Assembly: GCF_014699005.1 (NCBI RefSeq)
Contig: NZ_JACWZY010000012.1
Span: 62,001 to 126,000 of the forward strand
Source of the DNA: Spirosoma profusum
GTDB taxonomy: Bacteria > Bacteroidota > Bacteroidia > Cytophagales > Spirosomataceae
DNA: 64,000 nt
Direction of reading: 5' to 3'
In this document: positions 52,233-60,694 of the stretch, in pieces
Layout of the letters: the number at the start of each line of letters is the position of its first letter
Position numbering within the stretch: the first letter of the stretch is position 1
Made by a program: the position numbers and the translations under genes
Notes under the pieces: generated by a model
What the model was told of the DNA's origin: nothing
Databases searched by the model: none
The model's input: the letters and a program-made list of their open reading frames with translations, nothing else

Positions 52233-53498
52233 ATGACCCACTGGCGTATTAAACTTTCACTGATTCTCAACTATTTCGTATTTGCGATTCTGCTCAATAG
52301 TGTAGGCACAGTTATCTTACAGGTTCAGAATAACTACGGCGTTTCCGAATCTTCGGCCAGCGTGCTCGAAGCATTTAAAGACCTCACCATTGCCCTTGTC
52401 TCGTTTCTGATCGCGTCATACATCACCCGGATTGGCTACAAACGGGCGATGCTTTTCGCACTTGCTTTGGTAACACTGGCCTGTCTGTTGATGCCGCAGG
52501 TACCCGCCTTCTGGACGACCAAATTGCTCTTTGCCGCTACCGGTGCTGGATTTGCCCTCATCAAAGTGTCCGTTTTTGCCACTATCGGTCTGATAACGAA
52601 CGATGCCAACGAACACGCCAGTTTCATGAATTTTCTCGAATCGTTTTTCATGATTGGCGTATTGTCGGGATATTTCCTGTTCAGTGCTTTCGTAGATGAC
52701 AAGAATCCCCAATCGACGAGCTGGTTAACAACGTACTACGTGTTGGCTGGAATTTCGCTGATAGCTTTCCTTCTCCTACTCAGCACATCCATCGACGAGT
52801 CGGGCGTTCGTCACGAAGCGACAAAGAGTTTTGCCGACGATCTGGGCGATATGCTACGTCTGGCCATTTTACCCGTTGTACTCGTATTTATTTTTACGGC
52901 CTTCGTCTACGTACTGATGGAGCAAGGCATCATGAGCTGGCTCCCAACATTCAACAGCAAGATTCTAAAGTTACCCGTTTCGCTGAGTATTCAGATGGCC
53001 AGCATTCTGGCGGCTTCAACGGCGGCTGGACGTTTTCTGGCGGGAGTTCTACTGAACAGAATTTCGTGGTACTGGCTTCTGATGATTTGCCTTGTAGTAT
53101 CGGCGGGGTTGGTTCTGCTGGCGCTTCCGCTGGCCGCTTCGGTCGATGGGAGTAACGTAACGGGTTGGGGCGATGCGCCGGTTGCAGCTTTTGTTTTCCC
53201 GCTCATTGGCCTTTGCATTGCGCCAATTTACCCGGCCATCAACTCGGCAATTTTAAGCAGTCTGCCGCTACGTCAGCACGGGCCAATGGCTGGTCTGATC
53301 GTCATTTTCTCCGCACTGGGAGGAACAACTGGCTCCATCATCACAGGACACGTTTTTGAAGCCTACGGCGGTCAGACAGCCTTTTACTTTTCGCTAATCC
53401 CCATCGGCCTGCTTCTGCTGCTAATCACCATATTTCACCGAATGCAGCAGAAAACCGGCCGGGAAGTGAAGCTGGTGTCAGGTGTGGGAGGGCATTAA
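52233..53498 (+). CDS. MFS transporter (FucP/sugar-type)
   Basis: 421 residues with about twelve hydrophobic segments and the usual central cytoplasmic loop (about 185-205, DESGVRHEATKSFADD). The N-terminal half has the short MFS loop signature SYITRIGYKRAMLFALALV; the C-terminal half has AAGRFLAGVLLNRISWYWLL and FPLIGLCIAPIYPAINSAIL, which resemble the FucP group of sugar:proton symporters. The substrate is not evident. The gene overlaps by 4 bp, tail to tail, with the lipoprotein gene at 53495. Confidence 0.88.
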   Translation: MTHWRIKLSLILNYFVFAILLNSVGTVILQVQNNYGVSESSASVLEAFKDLTIALVSFLIASYITRIGYKRAMLFALALVTLACLLMPQVPAFWTTKLLFAATGAGFALIKVSVFATIGLITNDANEHASFMNFLESFFMIGVLSGYFLFSAFVDDKNPQSTSWLTTYYVLAGISLIAFLLLLSTSIDESGVRHEATKSFADDLGDMLRLAILPVVLVFIFTAFVYVLMEQGIMSWLPTFNSKILKLPVSLSIQMASILAASTAAGRFLAGVLLNRISWYWLLMICLVVSAGLVLLALPLAASVDGSNVTGWGDAPVAAFVFPLIGLCIAPIYPAINSAILSSLPLRQHGPMAGLIVIFSALGGTTGSIITGHVFEAYGGQTAFYFSLIPIGLLLLLITIFHRMQQKTGREVKLVSGVGGH

Positions 53499-53950
53499 GG
53501 TTTGCTTTTTTCGTAGGTATAGAGATTGCCGTCTAATTCGGTATTATCGAAAATCAGTTTCGTTGAACAAACGCTAAAAACACCCTGATTCAATGTTACA
53601 ACGGATGTACCTGATGACTTATTGATCGTTTTGTACCTGATCGATTTGTCAGGCTGCTCTAAAACTAATTGATAACTGATGGTTTCTTTACCTTCCTCGT
53701 ATAAAGTAGCTTTCTGTTGATCATCAATGGCCATTTCAAGTAATTTATCCGGGGTTTTGACATCTCCTGTCCATCCAGATTTACTTGATACCAGTCGCCA
53801 ACGTCCTACAGCTTGTTTTTTAGCTTCACTAAGACCAATGGTTGATGATCCACAATCTTCTTGGGCAATTGATTTTTGCTGACAGTTAACCAGTAAGCTC
53901 GATCCTATCATAAGGACAGAAGCTAGCAAGATTTTAAGTAAACTTTTCAT
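53495..53950 (-). CDS. small lipoprotein, lipocalin-like hypothetical
   Basis: 151 residues from the ATG at 53950; the open frame extends further upstream, but only this start gives a clean signal peptide (MKSLLKILLASVLMIGSSLLVNC, Cys23 as probable lipid site, with Asn at -1 being unusual). The stretch AVGRWRLVSSKSGWTG followed by short beta strands (TISYQLVLEQPDKSIRYKTI, TSVVTLNQGVFSVCSTKLIF) resembles small lipocalin-like lipoproteins of this phylum. Ligand unknown. Base composition is AT-richer and CTACGT motifs are lacking, as in the metalloprotease region next to it. Confidence 0.6.
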   Translation of the reverse strand: MKSLLKILLASVLMIGSSLLVNCQQKSIAQEDCGSSTIGLSEAKKQAVGRWRLVSSKSGWTGDVKTPDKLLEMAIDDQQKATLYEEGKETISYQLVLEQPDKSIRYKTINKSSGTSVVTLNQGVFSVCSTKLIFDNTELDGNLYTYEKSKP

Positions 53951-54123
53951 GGTACTAATGTTTATCCCAATGACCATATTCATAGACAAAGGGTTGGAAT
54001 ACCTTTCTCCGAAATAAACCATACTCCTCACTATCTTCAAATCAATTCTTTAATTGAGAAGGGAGAAGTATGGTTATAAAATTCGCTGTATGTTCATTTC
54101 AATGTAATGAGTACTTCAAAATA

Positions 54124-55197
54124 TCAATTCAATGTACGATCTCCAGTTTTAAGAATTGTTCCTCCCGGATTTCCTACTTCATGTATCCAGATATCATAAA
54201 CACCTGGAGTAAGAAGAGGGCGAAAATTGGCATTATTCGGTATATCTGCCTTGTTAATCAAAACACCTGATTTGAAAATCTTACACGTAACAGTTGTTGA
54301 ACAGAAACGGGATATTTGCCATCGGATAAGACATTCCCTAAAGAAACCTTGCGGAGCAATAAGATCAAACCATATTTGGGTCATTACATCATCTCCATAT
54401 ACGGCTCTTAGAGCGGATATATCCCATTCAGAAAACGAACTCCACTGTGGAATAGAGTTTGAGTCGGTCGTAAGGCCCGTGGCTGGACCACTATTGAAAA
54501 CAGACTGTGGGTCACTTGATGGTGAAAATGGAGCCTGGAAATTGTTGAAATTACCAAGATCTGTGTGCATGAAACCAAAGTTGTGCCCAATTTCATGAGC
54601 GATTGTGTAATGCAGTCGACTATCTGTCATTGATTCAGATTGAAAGTTAAGATCAATCGTTGGCCCAGGATTACAATTTGACGGCCACGTACCCAACCCA
54701 TATTCTCCAGCCGCGAAACTTGAATTATACCGTATGGTAATATCTGGGGAATACAGTTCAGTATAGTACATGTTAACTCGGCAAAAGGAAACGTCATTCC
54801 AACTATTGATTGCCGCTTGAGTTGCCACAATGACTTTTTGCCTCTAGGTTTCATTCGGAAAGCTATGGTCAACGGTTACAGCTACGTTTGGTGCATGCCA
54901 GGAAGATACCAGAGGAGTGAAGTCGACAAGTGTCTGGCTCTTTTTAGCATTCTTTGATTTTTTAGGCTTATCAAATTTGATATCTCCCTGTACAACCCAG
55001 TAGTCTCCTTTATCAACGACATCACTTTTCTTAAATCCCAAGGCTAAGATCTTTTTTAAAACAACGTCTGTTTCGTCCAATTTGACCGTTGAGGCCGCTG
55101 GGATTGTGTCATCCGGATGACAAGATGTAATTAGGAGTAGACCAACGCAGAGCACAGTAGTAGCTGCATACCGAATTGACTTTACGAAAAAGTTCAT
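54124..55197 (-). pseudogene. M57-type (HExxHxxGxxH) metalloprotease lipoprotein gene with in-frame amber codon
   Basis: One frame of 358 codons is broken only by TAG (plus-strand 54844-54846). The first part has a signal peptide and lipobox LLLITSC (Cys26) and the M57 propeptide-like pattern VVLKKILALGFKKSDVVDKG-D-Y-x-V-x-G-D-I. After the stop, RQKVIVATQAAINSWNDV leads into the catalytic motif HEIGHNFGFMH (His201, Glu202, His205, His211 in joined numbering), then a C-terminal beta domain. Homologues have Trp at the first position of WRxAxxxAINxWN, so a TGG to TAG change explains the break. Secreted zinc proteases of this kind are common in soil Bacteroidota. As written only a 117-residue fragment would be made; a sequencing error or readthrough are the alternatives. 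Confidence 0.78.
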
Positions 55198-55597
55198 AAC
55201 TTTGACTGGTTTAATAGTGAAACATTGAACTGCTCAAAGCCCCGCGTCCGGTCGCCAAACTGTCGTGGGGCTTTTACTATTTGAAACCGTTTACCAAGAG
55301 AATAGTTACTAATAATAAAAAAAGTACAAACAACACTCTTAATAAGATAGTCAATTAACAAGTATACAGATGTTGTAATTTTTACACATGAACACCCTAA
55401 CTGTCACTAAATCGCTGTCGATTATTATTAACAATCTTGTATATATTGTCGGATATATAGTTTATTTAACAGTAGACTTTTCTACCGTAATATAAAATTT
55501 CTTAAAAAAATTAAATAGATATATTATTACGGACTGAAGAAGCTTGCTGAATAGGCATGGCAAGTTCAACTCGCAGTTTAGTGTAGCCTACATATAA
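55198..55597. other. AT-rich intergenic region with one hairpin
   Basis: 400 bp without a gene. It contains a hairpin at 55236-55274 (AAAGCCCCGCG with CGTGGGGCTTT, one wobble, then TTACTATTT) that reads best as a terminator on the plus strand, where no gene is seen, but could also end the deacylase transcript on the minus strand. The rest (55280-55597) is very AT-rich and likely holds the protease promoter. No repeat or ORF recognised. Confidence 0.45.
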
Positions 55598-57193
55598 TTA
55601 TTTCCCCACTATATATCCCGGTCCCATCAGCAATTGACCCGGTCGCTGGCCGTTGTGTTTTCCATTTTCAACCACAGGCGTTCCGTTGACTAATACGTAA
55701 GAGATGCCGGTTGTGTAAGCGTGGGGCTGGTCATACGTAGCGCGATCGGCAACGGTTTTTTCATCGAACAGAACAACATCGGCGGCATAACCCGGACGTA
55801 GCAAACCCCGATCTGCGAGTCGGAAACGTTGCGCGGGAAGTGATGTCATTCGGCGGATGGCTTCTTCAAGAGGGATAATATGCCGTTCGCGAACGTAGTG
55901 GCCCAGTACGCGGGCATTGGTGCCATACGCGCGGGGATGCGGCATTCCCGACCCAAATTTCGCTACGCCCGCATCCGAAGCAATCATAGTGTTTGGATAC
56001 CGAAGAATATTCTCTACGTCGGTTTCCGACATAGTGTGGTACACCATCTGAATACGTTTCAGGCTGGCTTTTTCCATCAATTCCATGACCAGTTCAGCCT
56101 CCGTTTCGGCGTTGTTCTTACGGCCCAATTTCTGATTGATGGCGCTGATACTCTTACCATTGAACGTAGTATCGGGTTTGTAGCTGGCCACGACCGCGTA
56201 CTCGTAATTCTTCCGCAGGTTCTTCCTGAGTGTTTCCAGCATTTCATTACGTATTTTGGTACGTATCGCCGGATCATGAAAACGGATCATCACGGCAGAA
56301 TCCCCATCAGCCAGCGCCCATGATGGTAAAATACTCTCTAGCGACGTACTGGAAGCGGTGTATGGATACTGATCGACCGTTACGTCCAAACCTTCCCGAC
56401 GAGCGGCTTCCACCAGTTCAACCGTTTCGGTGCTTTTGCCCCATAATGGCTTACTGGCTACTTTAAAATGCGAAATTTCTACTGGAATATTTGCCTCGCG
56501 ACTAATCTGAATTGCCTCGGTAACAGCATCCTTTACGTTCTGTCCCTCGTTACGTATGTGCGATGCGTACACACCACCGTAGCGCGCTGCCGTTTTGGCC
56601 AGATTCACCACTTCGGGCGTACGGGCATACGTACCGGGCGTGTAGATGAGCCCTGTAGAGATGCCCACAGCTCCGTCTTTCATAGCCTGTTCAACCAGCG
56701 CTTCCATATCAATCTGTTCGCGGGCGGTTGGTTCGCGAAAAGCCATTTTCATGACTTTCATACGTACCGAATTATGGCCAATCAGCGCACCCACGTTAAT
56801 CGACGTTTTCATCAGTCGCAACGTATCGAAATACATTTTCAGATTTGAACTCGACCCGCCACAGTTGCCGGTTATCACTGTCGTAACGCCATCATGAATA
56901 AAATTGGGAGCGCCGGGCTGAGCTTCGAGACTACCTTCTACATGGGCATGTACATCGATGAAACCCGGCGCCACAATCAGCCCTTTAGCATCAATGGACT
57001 GTTTAGCATCGGCCGCCGGAATCGTTCCGACGCGGGCGATACGTCCATTCTGAATGGCAATGTCGGCATAAACCCATGGATTACCCGTTCCATCGACAAC
57101 GCGGCCGTTTCGGATAACCAGATCATAAGGTTGAGCGAGAAGAAGACCGGGAAGAAAAATAGAAAATAGCAGTACGTAAAGACGAGAATACAT
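55598..57193 (-). CDS. N-acyl-D-amino-acid deacylase (D-aminoacylase), exported
   Basis: 531 residues. Signal peptide MYSRLYVLLFSIFLPGLLLAQ. Amidohydrolase superfamily enzyme: beta-domain start YDLVIRNGRVVDGTGNPW, metal motif APGFIDVHAHVEG (H-x-H), VTTVITGNCGGS with the family's metal-bridging Cys, GAVGISTGLIYTPGTYA, YASHIRNEGQNV, VEISHFKVA and the catalytic Asp in MIASDAGV, then C-terminal beta domain RGLLRPGYAADVVLFDEKTV. The enzyme hydrolyses N-acyl-D-amino acids, or related dihydropyrimidine/dipeptide amides, to the free amino acid. The signal peptide places it in the periplasm, where D-amino-acid derivatives from peptidoglycan may be the substrate. A palindrome separates its start from the DinB gene. 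Confidence 0.9.
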   Translation of the reverse strand: MYSRLYVLLFSIFLPGLLLAQPYDLVIRNGRVVDGTGNPWVYADIAIQNGRIARVGTIPAADAKQSIDAKGLIVAPGFIDVHAHVEGSLEAQPGAPNFIHDGVTTVITGNCGGSSSNLKMYFDTLRLMKTSINVGALIGHNSVRMKVMKMAFREPTAREQIDMEALVEQAMKDGAVGISTGLIYTPGTYARTPEVVNLAKTAARYGGVYASHIRNEGQNVKDAVTEAIQISREANIPVEISHFKVASKPLWGKSTETVELVEAARREGLDVTVDQYPYTASSTSLESILPSWALADGDSAVMIRFHDPAIRTKIRNEMLETLRKNLRKNYEYAVVASYKPDTTFNGKSISAINQKLGRKNNAETEAELVMELMEKASLKRIQMVYHTMSETDVENILRYPNTMIASDAGVAKFGSGMPHPRAYGTNARVLGHYVRERHIIPLEEAIRRMTSLPAQRFRLADRGLLRPGYAADVVLFDEKTVADRATYDQPHAYTTGISYVLVNGTPVVENGKHNGQRPGQLLMGPGYIVGK

Positions 57194-57261
57194 AGATCGA
57201 GTCAGTGGGCTAAAAAAGAGAATGAACCAATATGACTCTTTTTCTGCGCAAAATCAACCGG

Positions 57262-57335
57262 AATGATGTATGAAGTAGGATGCATGATATATCTGCTGTG
57301 AAAAATACATCATACATCCTAGTTCATACATCATT
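57262..57335. repeat. inverted repeat between DinB-like and deacylase genes
   Basis: The left arm begins AATGATGTATGAAGTAGGATGC at 57262; the right arm (57305-57335) ends CATACATCATT and touches the DinB stop codon. Pairing is good over about 26 bp with a few mismatches. Possible terminator of the DinB gene. Confidence 0.75.
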
Positions 57336-57826
57336 TAATTCTCGTCAGCACTTGGCCCGTAACTGCCAGGAATGGGAATATCGAGCAATCGAAGGAAAAC
57401 GCCCATTTGAGCGCGATGATGAACAATCTGGTTGAGTGCGGTACGGATAACTTCGTGTTTGGGCGACGTAAAGTAGATTTCGGCTCCGCTACGTAACGTC
57501 CAGGGATCATTCAGGACAGCCTCACTTTCAGGCACAAGCAGCGATTTACCATCAGCCAGACAGGTTTCCAGATACGTCATCAGTTCAGCAGTATTATTGA
57601 TCTCATCTTCTTTGTACGGGTTTGCCTCAAAATCCAGTCCATCGGTTGCTATCGCCATAGTTACCCACGTTGGCAAATTCGCGATATGCGTAGCCAATTG
57701 CCTGACTGTCATACTTTTTTCATGGGGTTTCCAATCGTATTTATCGTCAGGAATGCGTTGTAACATTTTGCGCGTTGTCTGGGTCTCCTGCTCAAGTTCG
57801 GTCAAAAACACGGGTATCAGTTGCAT
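57335..57826 (-). CDS. DinB-family protein
   Basis: 163 residues, a four-helix bundle of the DinB/YfiT superfamily. The metal-binding His triad is visible: SMTVRQLATHIANLP, then EVIRTALNQIVHHRAQMGVF, with the phylum-typical ending LLDIPIPGSYGPSADE. Members are putative metal-dependent transferases, some acting with bacillithiol or other thiols; the substrate here is not known. It has a clear own promoter in the divergent region shared with the M1 peptidase gene. Confidence 0.9.
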   Translation of the reverse strand: MQLIPVFLTELEQETQTTRKMLQRIPDDKYDWKPHEKSMTVRQLATHIANLPTWVTMAIATDGLDFEANPYKEDEINNTAELMTYLETCLADGKSLLVPESEAVLNDPWTLRSGAEIYFTSPKHEVIRTALNQIVHHRAQMGVFLRLLDIPIPGSYGPSADEN

Positions 57827-57854
57827 AGGATTTTGTTTGGTTTATTGTTCGTTA

Positions 57855-57862
57855 CAAAGGTA
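57855..57862 (-). promoter_or_regulatory. Bacteroidota -7 promoter element for the DinB gene
   Basis: Reads TACCTTTG on the minus strand, an exact TAnnTTTG match, 28 bp before the ATG at 57826. Confidence 0.6.
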
Positions 57863-57956
57863 AATGGCCCCTGTGACAGCCCTATGTCAGCAGTGTTTGG
57901 CAGGTTAAAACGAATTTTCAACTACCTTGCATCCACCGCCAGAAATACGATTTCCC

Positions 57957-59921
57957 ATGAAACAAGCCCTGTTTCTTTTCCTGATTTTCACTACGCTTAT
58001 CGGTGTTGCGCAACCGACGAAACCCATTTTCCCGACGCCTTTAAGCCCGCGTCTGGCGAATTACCAGATCGACGTAACGCTTGACCCTGTCGCGAAAAAA
58101 ATCACCGGACACGAAACACTGACCTGGCGCAACGCATCGCCCGACCTTATTACCGAGTTGCAGTTTCACCTGTATCTCAATGCGTTTAAGAACGACCGCA
58201 CTACGTTCATGCGCGAATCGGGTGGGCAGTTGCGAGGCACCGAAATTGACCGAAACGCCGACATTGATCCGTATGGCTCCATCGACATTGTTTCAATGCA
58301 GGAAAAGGGAGGGCAATCGCTAACGTATCAGTTCATTCAACCCGACGATAACAACACCAGCGACCAGACGGTAATTCGGGTGCCGTTGAGCAAACCACTG
58401 GAGCCGGGCCAAACCATCGCGCTGGACATTGCTTTCCGGGCTAAATTGCCGAAAATCTTTGCCCGCACGGGTTTTGACGATGACTTTTTTCTGGTGGGAC
58501 AATGGTTTCCTAAAATTGGTGTCTATGAGCCAGCAGGATCGCGCTACCGCCCCGTCGGACCGGCAAAAGTGGGCCAATGGAATTGCCACCAGTTTCACGC
58601 TCATTCGGAGTTCTACGCCGATTATGGCGTTTACGATGTAAATATCACAACACCGAAGGAGTATTGGGTAAGCGCGGTCGGCCTGTTTACGTCCGAAAAA
58701 ATGCATAAGAATGGCACCAAAACCATTCTGTATCATGCCGAGGACGTAGTGGATTTTGCCTGGACCGCTTCTCCGCATTTTCAGGTGATTAACGATAAAT
58801 GGAAACGTCCTTCGGGTGGCAACGTAGATATTGAACTGGTCATGCAGCCCGAACACGTGCATCAGGCGAAACGTCACCTGGATGCAGCCAAAGCCGCGCT
58901 GGCTTACTTCGACAAACACCTCGGCAAATATCCATTCCCGAATTTGACCATCGTTGATCCGCCCCTGAGTGCCGACGGTGCAGCCGGCATGGAATATCCA
59001 ACGTTTATCACCGCCGGAACAGCTTCTTTTTTGTCTGAAGGCTTCCGCATTCCTGAACAGGTAGTTGTGCATGAGTTTGGCCATCAATACTTTATGCAGC
59101 TTTTGGCCACCAACGAGTTCGAAGAAGCCTGGCTTGATGAGGGCGTAAATCAGTATTATGAAGGCCGGATCATGGATGCTACGTATGGCGCCCGTATGTC
59201 GGTCGTAAATCTGTTTGGCTTTCGGATGGGCGACCTGGAAAGTTCGCGGGATAGTTACGTGCATCAGGACAACCCGGCCATTGGATCGTCGTTTGGCAAT
59301 ACGTGGCAACTCCCTGAAGGACAATACGCTGTACTGACTTATACCAAAACCGCTACGTGGATGCGAACGCTGGAGGGCTTGGTTGGCCGGGCGGTGATGG
59401 ACGAAATTATGCAGACGTATTTAATCCGCTGGAAGTTTAAACATCCGAGCGGGCAAAACTTCATCGACGTTGTTAACGAAATCGTGCCGAAGCGACTAAG
59501 CTCGAAATATGGCCCCGACATGAACTGGTTTTTTGAGCAGGTGCTCTACGGCGAACAGGTTGTAGATTATCGGTTGGCATCACTACGTAACAAGACGTTG
59601 GGTGGCGGTTATCAGTCGACGGTGACCGTTGAGCGAAAGGGCGACGGCCGGATGCCAGTAGACGTATTGGTGCATTTCGACAATGGTAAAGAGCTGATGC
59701 TGTTCTGGGACGGAAAAGGTCGGCAACGGCAGTTTACGATGACTGAAAATGCCAGAGCTGTATGGGCGAAGGTTGATCCAAAGCAGAAAATTTACATGGA
59801 TACGGATTTGAACAACAACAGCTTAACCCTCGAACCTTCGTCGGCACCGGCGGCTAAATTTGCCACAAAATTCCTGTTCTGGGTCGAAAACTGGATGCAG
59901 TGGCTGGCCTGGCTGGCGTAA
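57957..59921 (+). CDS. M1-family metallopeptidase (gluzincin), exported
   Basis: 654 residues from the ATG at 57957 (an upstream TTG at 57927 is in frame). Signal peptide MKQALFLFLIFTTLIGVAQ. N-terminal saddle domain (YQIDVTLDPVAKKITGHETL), a divergent GAMEN region GAAGMEYPTF, and the zinc site HEFGH (His372, His376) with the distal ligand Glu395 in AWLDEGVNQYYE, the exact HExxH-18-E spacing. The C-terminal part is short and ends hydrophobic (WMQWLAWLA). It cleaves N-terminal residues from peptides in the periplasm. A partial -7 element (TACCTTGC) lies about 30 bp before the start, facing away from the DinB promoter. Confidence 0.9.
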   Translation: MKQALFLFLIFTTLIGVAQPTKPIFPTPLSPRLANYQIDVTLDPVAKKITGHETLTWRNASPDLITELQFHLYLNAFKNDRTTFMRESGGQLRGTEIDRNADIDPYGSIDIVSMQEKGGQSLTYQFIQPDDNNTSDQTVIRVPLSKPLEPGQTIALDIAFRAKLPKIFARTGFDDDFFLVGQWFPKIGVYEPAGSRYRPVGPAKVGQWNCHQFHAHSEFYADYGVYDVNITTPKEYWVSAVGLFTSEKMHKNGTKTILYHAEDVVDFAWTASPHFQVINDKWKRPSGGNVDIELVMQPEHVHQAKRHLDAAKAALAYFDKHLGKYPFPNLTIVDPPLSADGAAGMEYPTFITAGTASFLSEGFRIPEQVVVHEFGHQYFMQLLATNEFEEAWLDEGVNQYYEGRIMDATYGARMSVVNLFGFRMGDLESSRDSYVHQDNPAIGSSFGNTWQLPEGQYAVLTYTKTATWMRTLEGLVGRAVMDEIMQTYLIRWKFKHPSGQNFIDVVNEIVPKRLSSKYGPDMNWFFEQVLYGEQVVDYRLASLRNKTLGGGYQSTVTVERKGDGRMPVDVLVHFDNGKELMLFWDGKGRQRQFTMTENARAVWAKVDPKQKIYMDTDLNNNSLTLEPSSAPAAKFATKFLFWVENWMQWLAWLA

Positions 59922-60022
59922 GGTTAGGGTGATTTTTTGTATCTTTAGGTTAAAATCGAAACTGATTTAATAATATCAGCCCACTGCTTTAGCTGTAGGT
60001 TCACGAAATAGAAACCGCATTT

Positions 60023-60075
60023 ACTCAACCGTTTTAACGGTTTAATAGGCACACAAACCGTTAAAACGGTTGAGT
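60023..60075. repeat. 21-bp perfect inverted repeat upstream of nuoC
   Basis: The arms 60023-60043 and 60055-60075 are exact inverses containing CAACCGTTTTAACGGTTT, itself an internal palindrome. A second short hairpin (CCCACGCTTAAAAGCATGGG at 60099-60118) ends 11 bp before the nuoC ATG, and a third, weaker one (GCCCACTGCTTTAGC) precedes it at about 59978. Confidence 0.82.
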
Positions 60076-60129
60076 GATACGACAACCTTATTTCCAACCC
60101 ACGCTTAAAAGCATGGGCTTTTAAAACGA

Positions 60130-60618
60130 ATGACATTCCCCGAAATCGCAGACCTTCTTACCATTCAATTTGGCGACCTGCAAATCAACACCCAAAATCT
60201 ACAGCCTTTTCTCATCGTTCCCACCGAACGTCTGGTAGCGGTATGTCAGTTTCTTCGCGACGACGAACGGTTGTTTTTTGATCTGCTGGCCTGCGTGACA
60301 GGCATTGATAATGGTCTGGATGCCAATACGATGGAGGTTGTTTATAACGTAACATCCATTCCTTACGAACATAACCTGATGCTGAAAGTCGTGGTGCCAC
60401 GTAACGCCGGAGGAAATCGTCTGCCGTCGGTGCCGAGCGTCGCACACATCTGGCGAACTGCCGACTGGCACGAACGGGAAGCCTTCGATCTGGTCGGTAT
60501 TCAGTTCGAGAATCACCCCGACCTGCGCCGAATTCTGCTCCCCGCCGATTGGGTGGGTCATCCGCTCCGGGTTGACTATCAGGAAGAAGAACAATATCAC
60601 GGCATAAAGACAAAGTAA
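60130..60618 (+). CDS. nuoC: NADH-quinone oxidoreductase subunit C
   Basis: 162 residues. Matches the 30-kDa subunit of complex I: LFFDLLACVTGID, MEVVYNVTSIPYEHNLMLKV, and the signature ADWHEREAFDLVGIQFENHP followed by DLRRILLPADWVGHPLRVDY. It sits in the peripheral arm next to NuoD/NuoB and is needed for electron transfer from NADH to quinone. The usual neighbours nuoA, B and D are not adjacent here: the upstream gene is a peptidase and the downstream gene an unrelated secreted protein. The upstream region is made of hairpins, and no clear promoter is seen. Confidence 0.93.
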   Translation: MTFPEIADLLTIQFGDLQINTQNLQPFLIVPTERLVAVCQFLRDDERLFFDLLACVTGIDNGLDANTMEVVYNVTSIPYEHNLMLKVVVPRNAGGNRLPSVPSVAHIWRTADWHEREAFDLVGIQFENHPDLRRILLPADWVGHPLRVDYQEEEQYHGIKTK

Positions 60619-60694
60619 AACAGCGACATTTATAGTCAGCTATTGACAGTTTCGGCTTTTCGTTTGTTATTGCTTTATCTGTTTTTTCGAAGCA

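Noticed and set aside
15256-54846. Reassigned TAG or TAA codons in this organism
   Set aside because: Several intact genes (menA, thioesterase, response regulator) end in TAG, and many end in TAA, so both must act as stops; only local readthrough remains possible.
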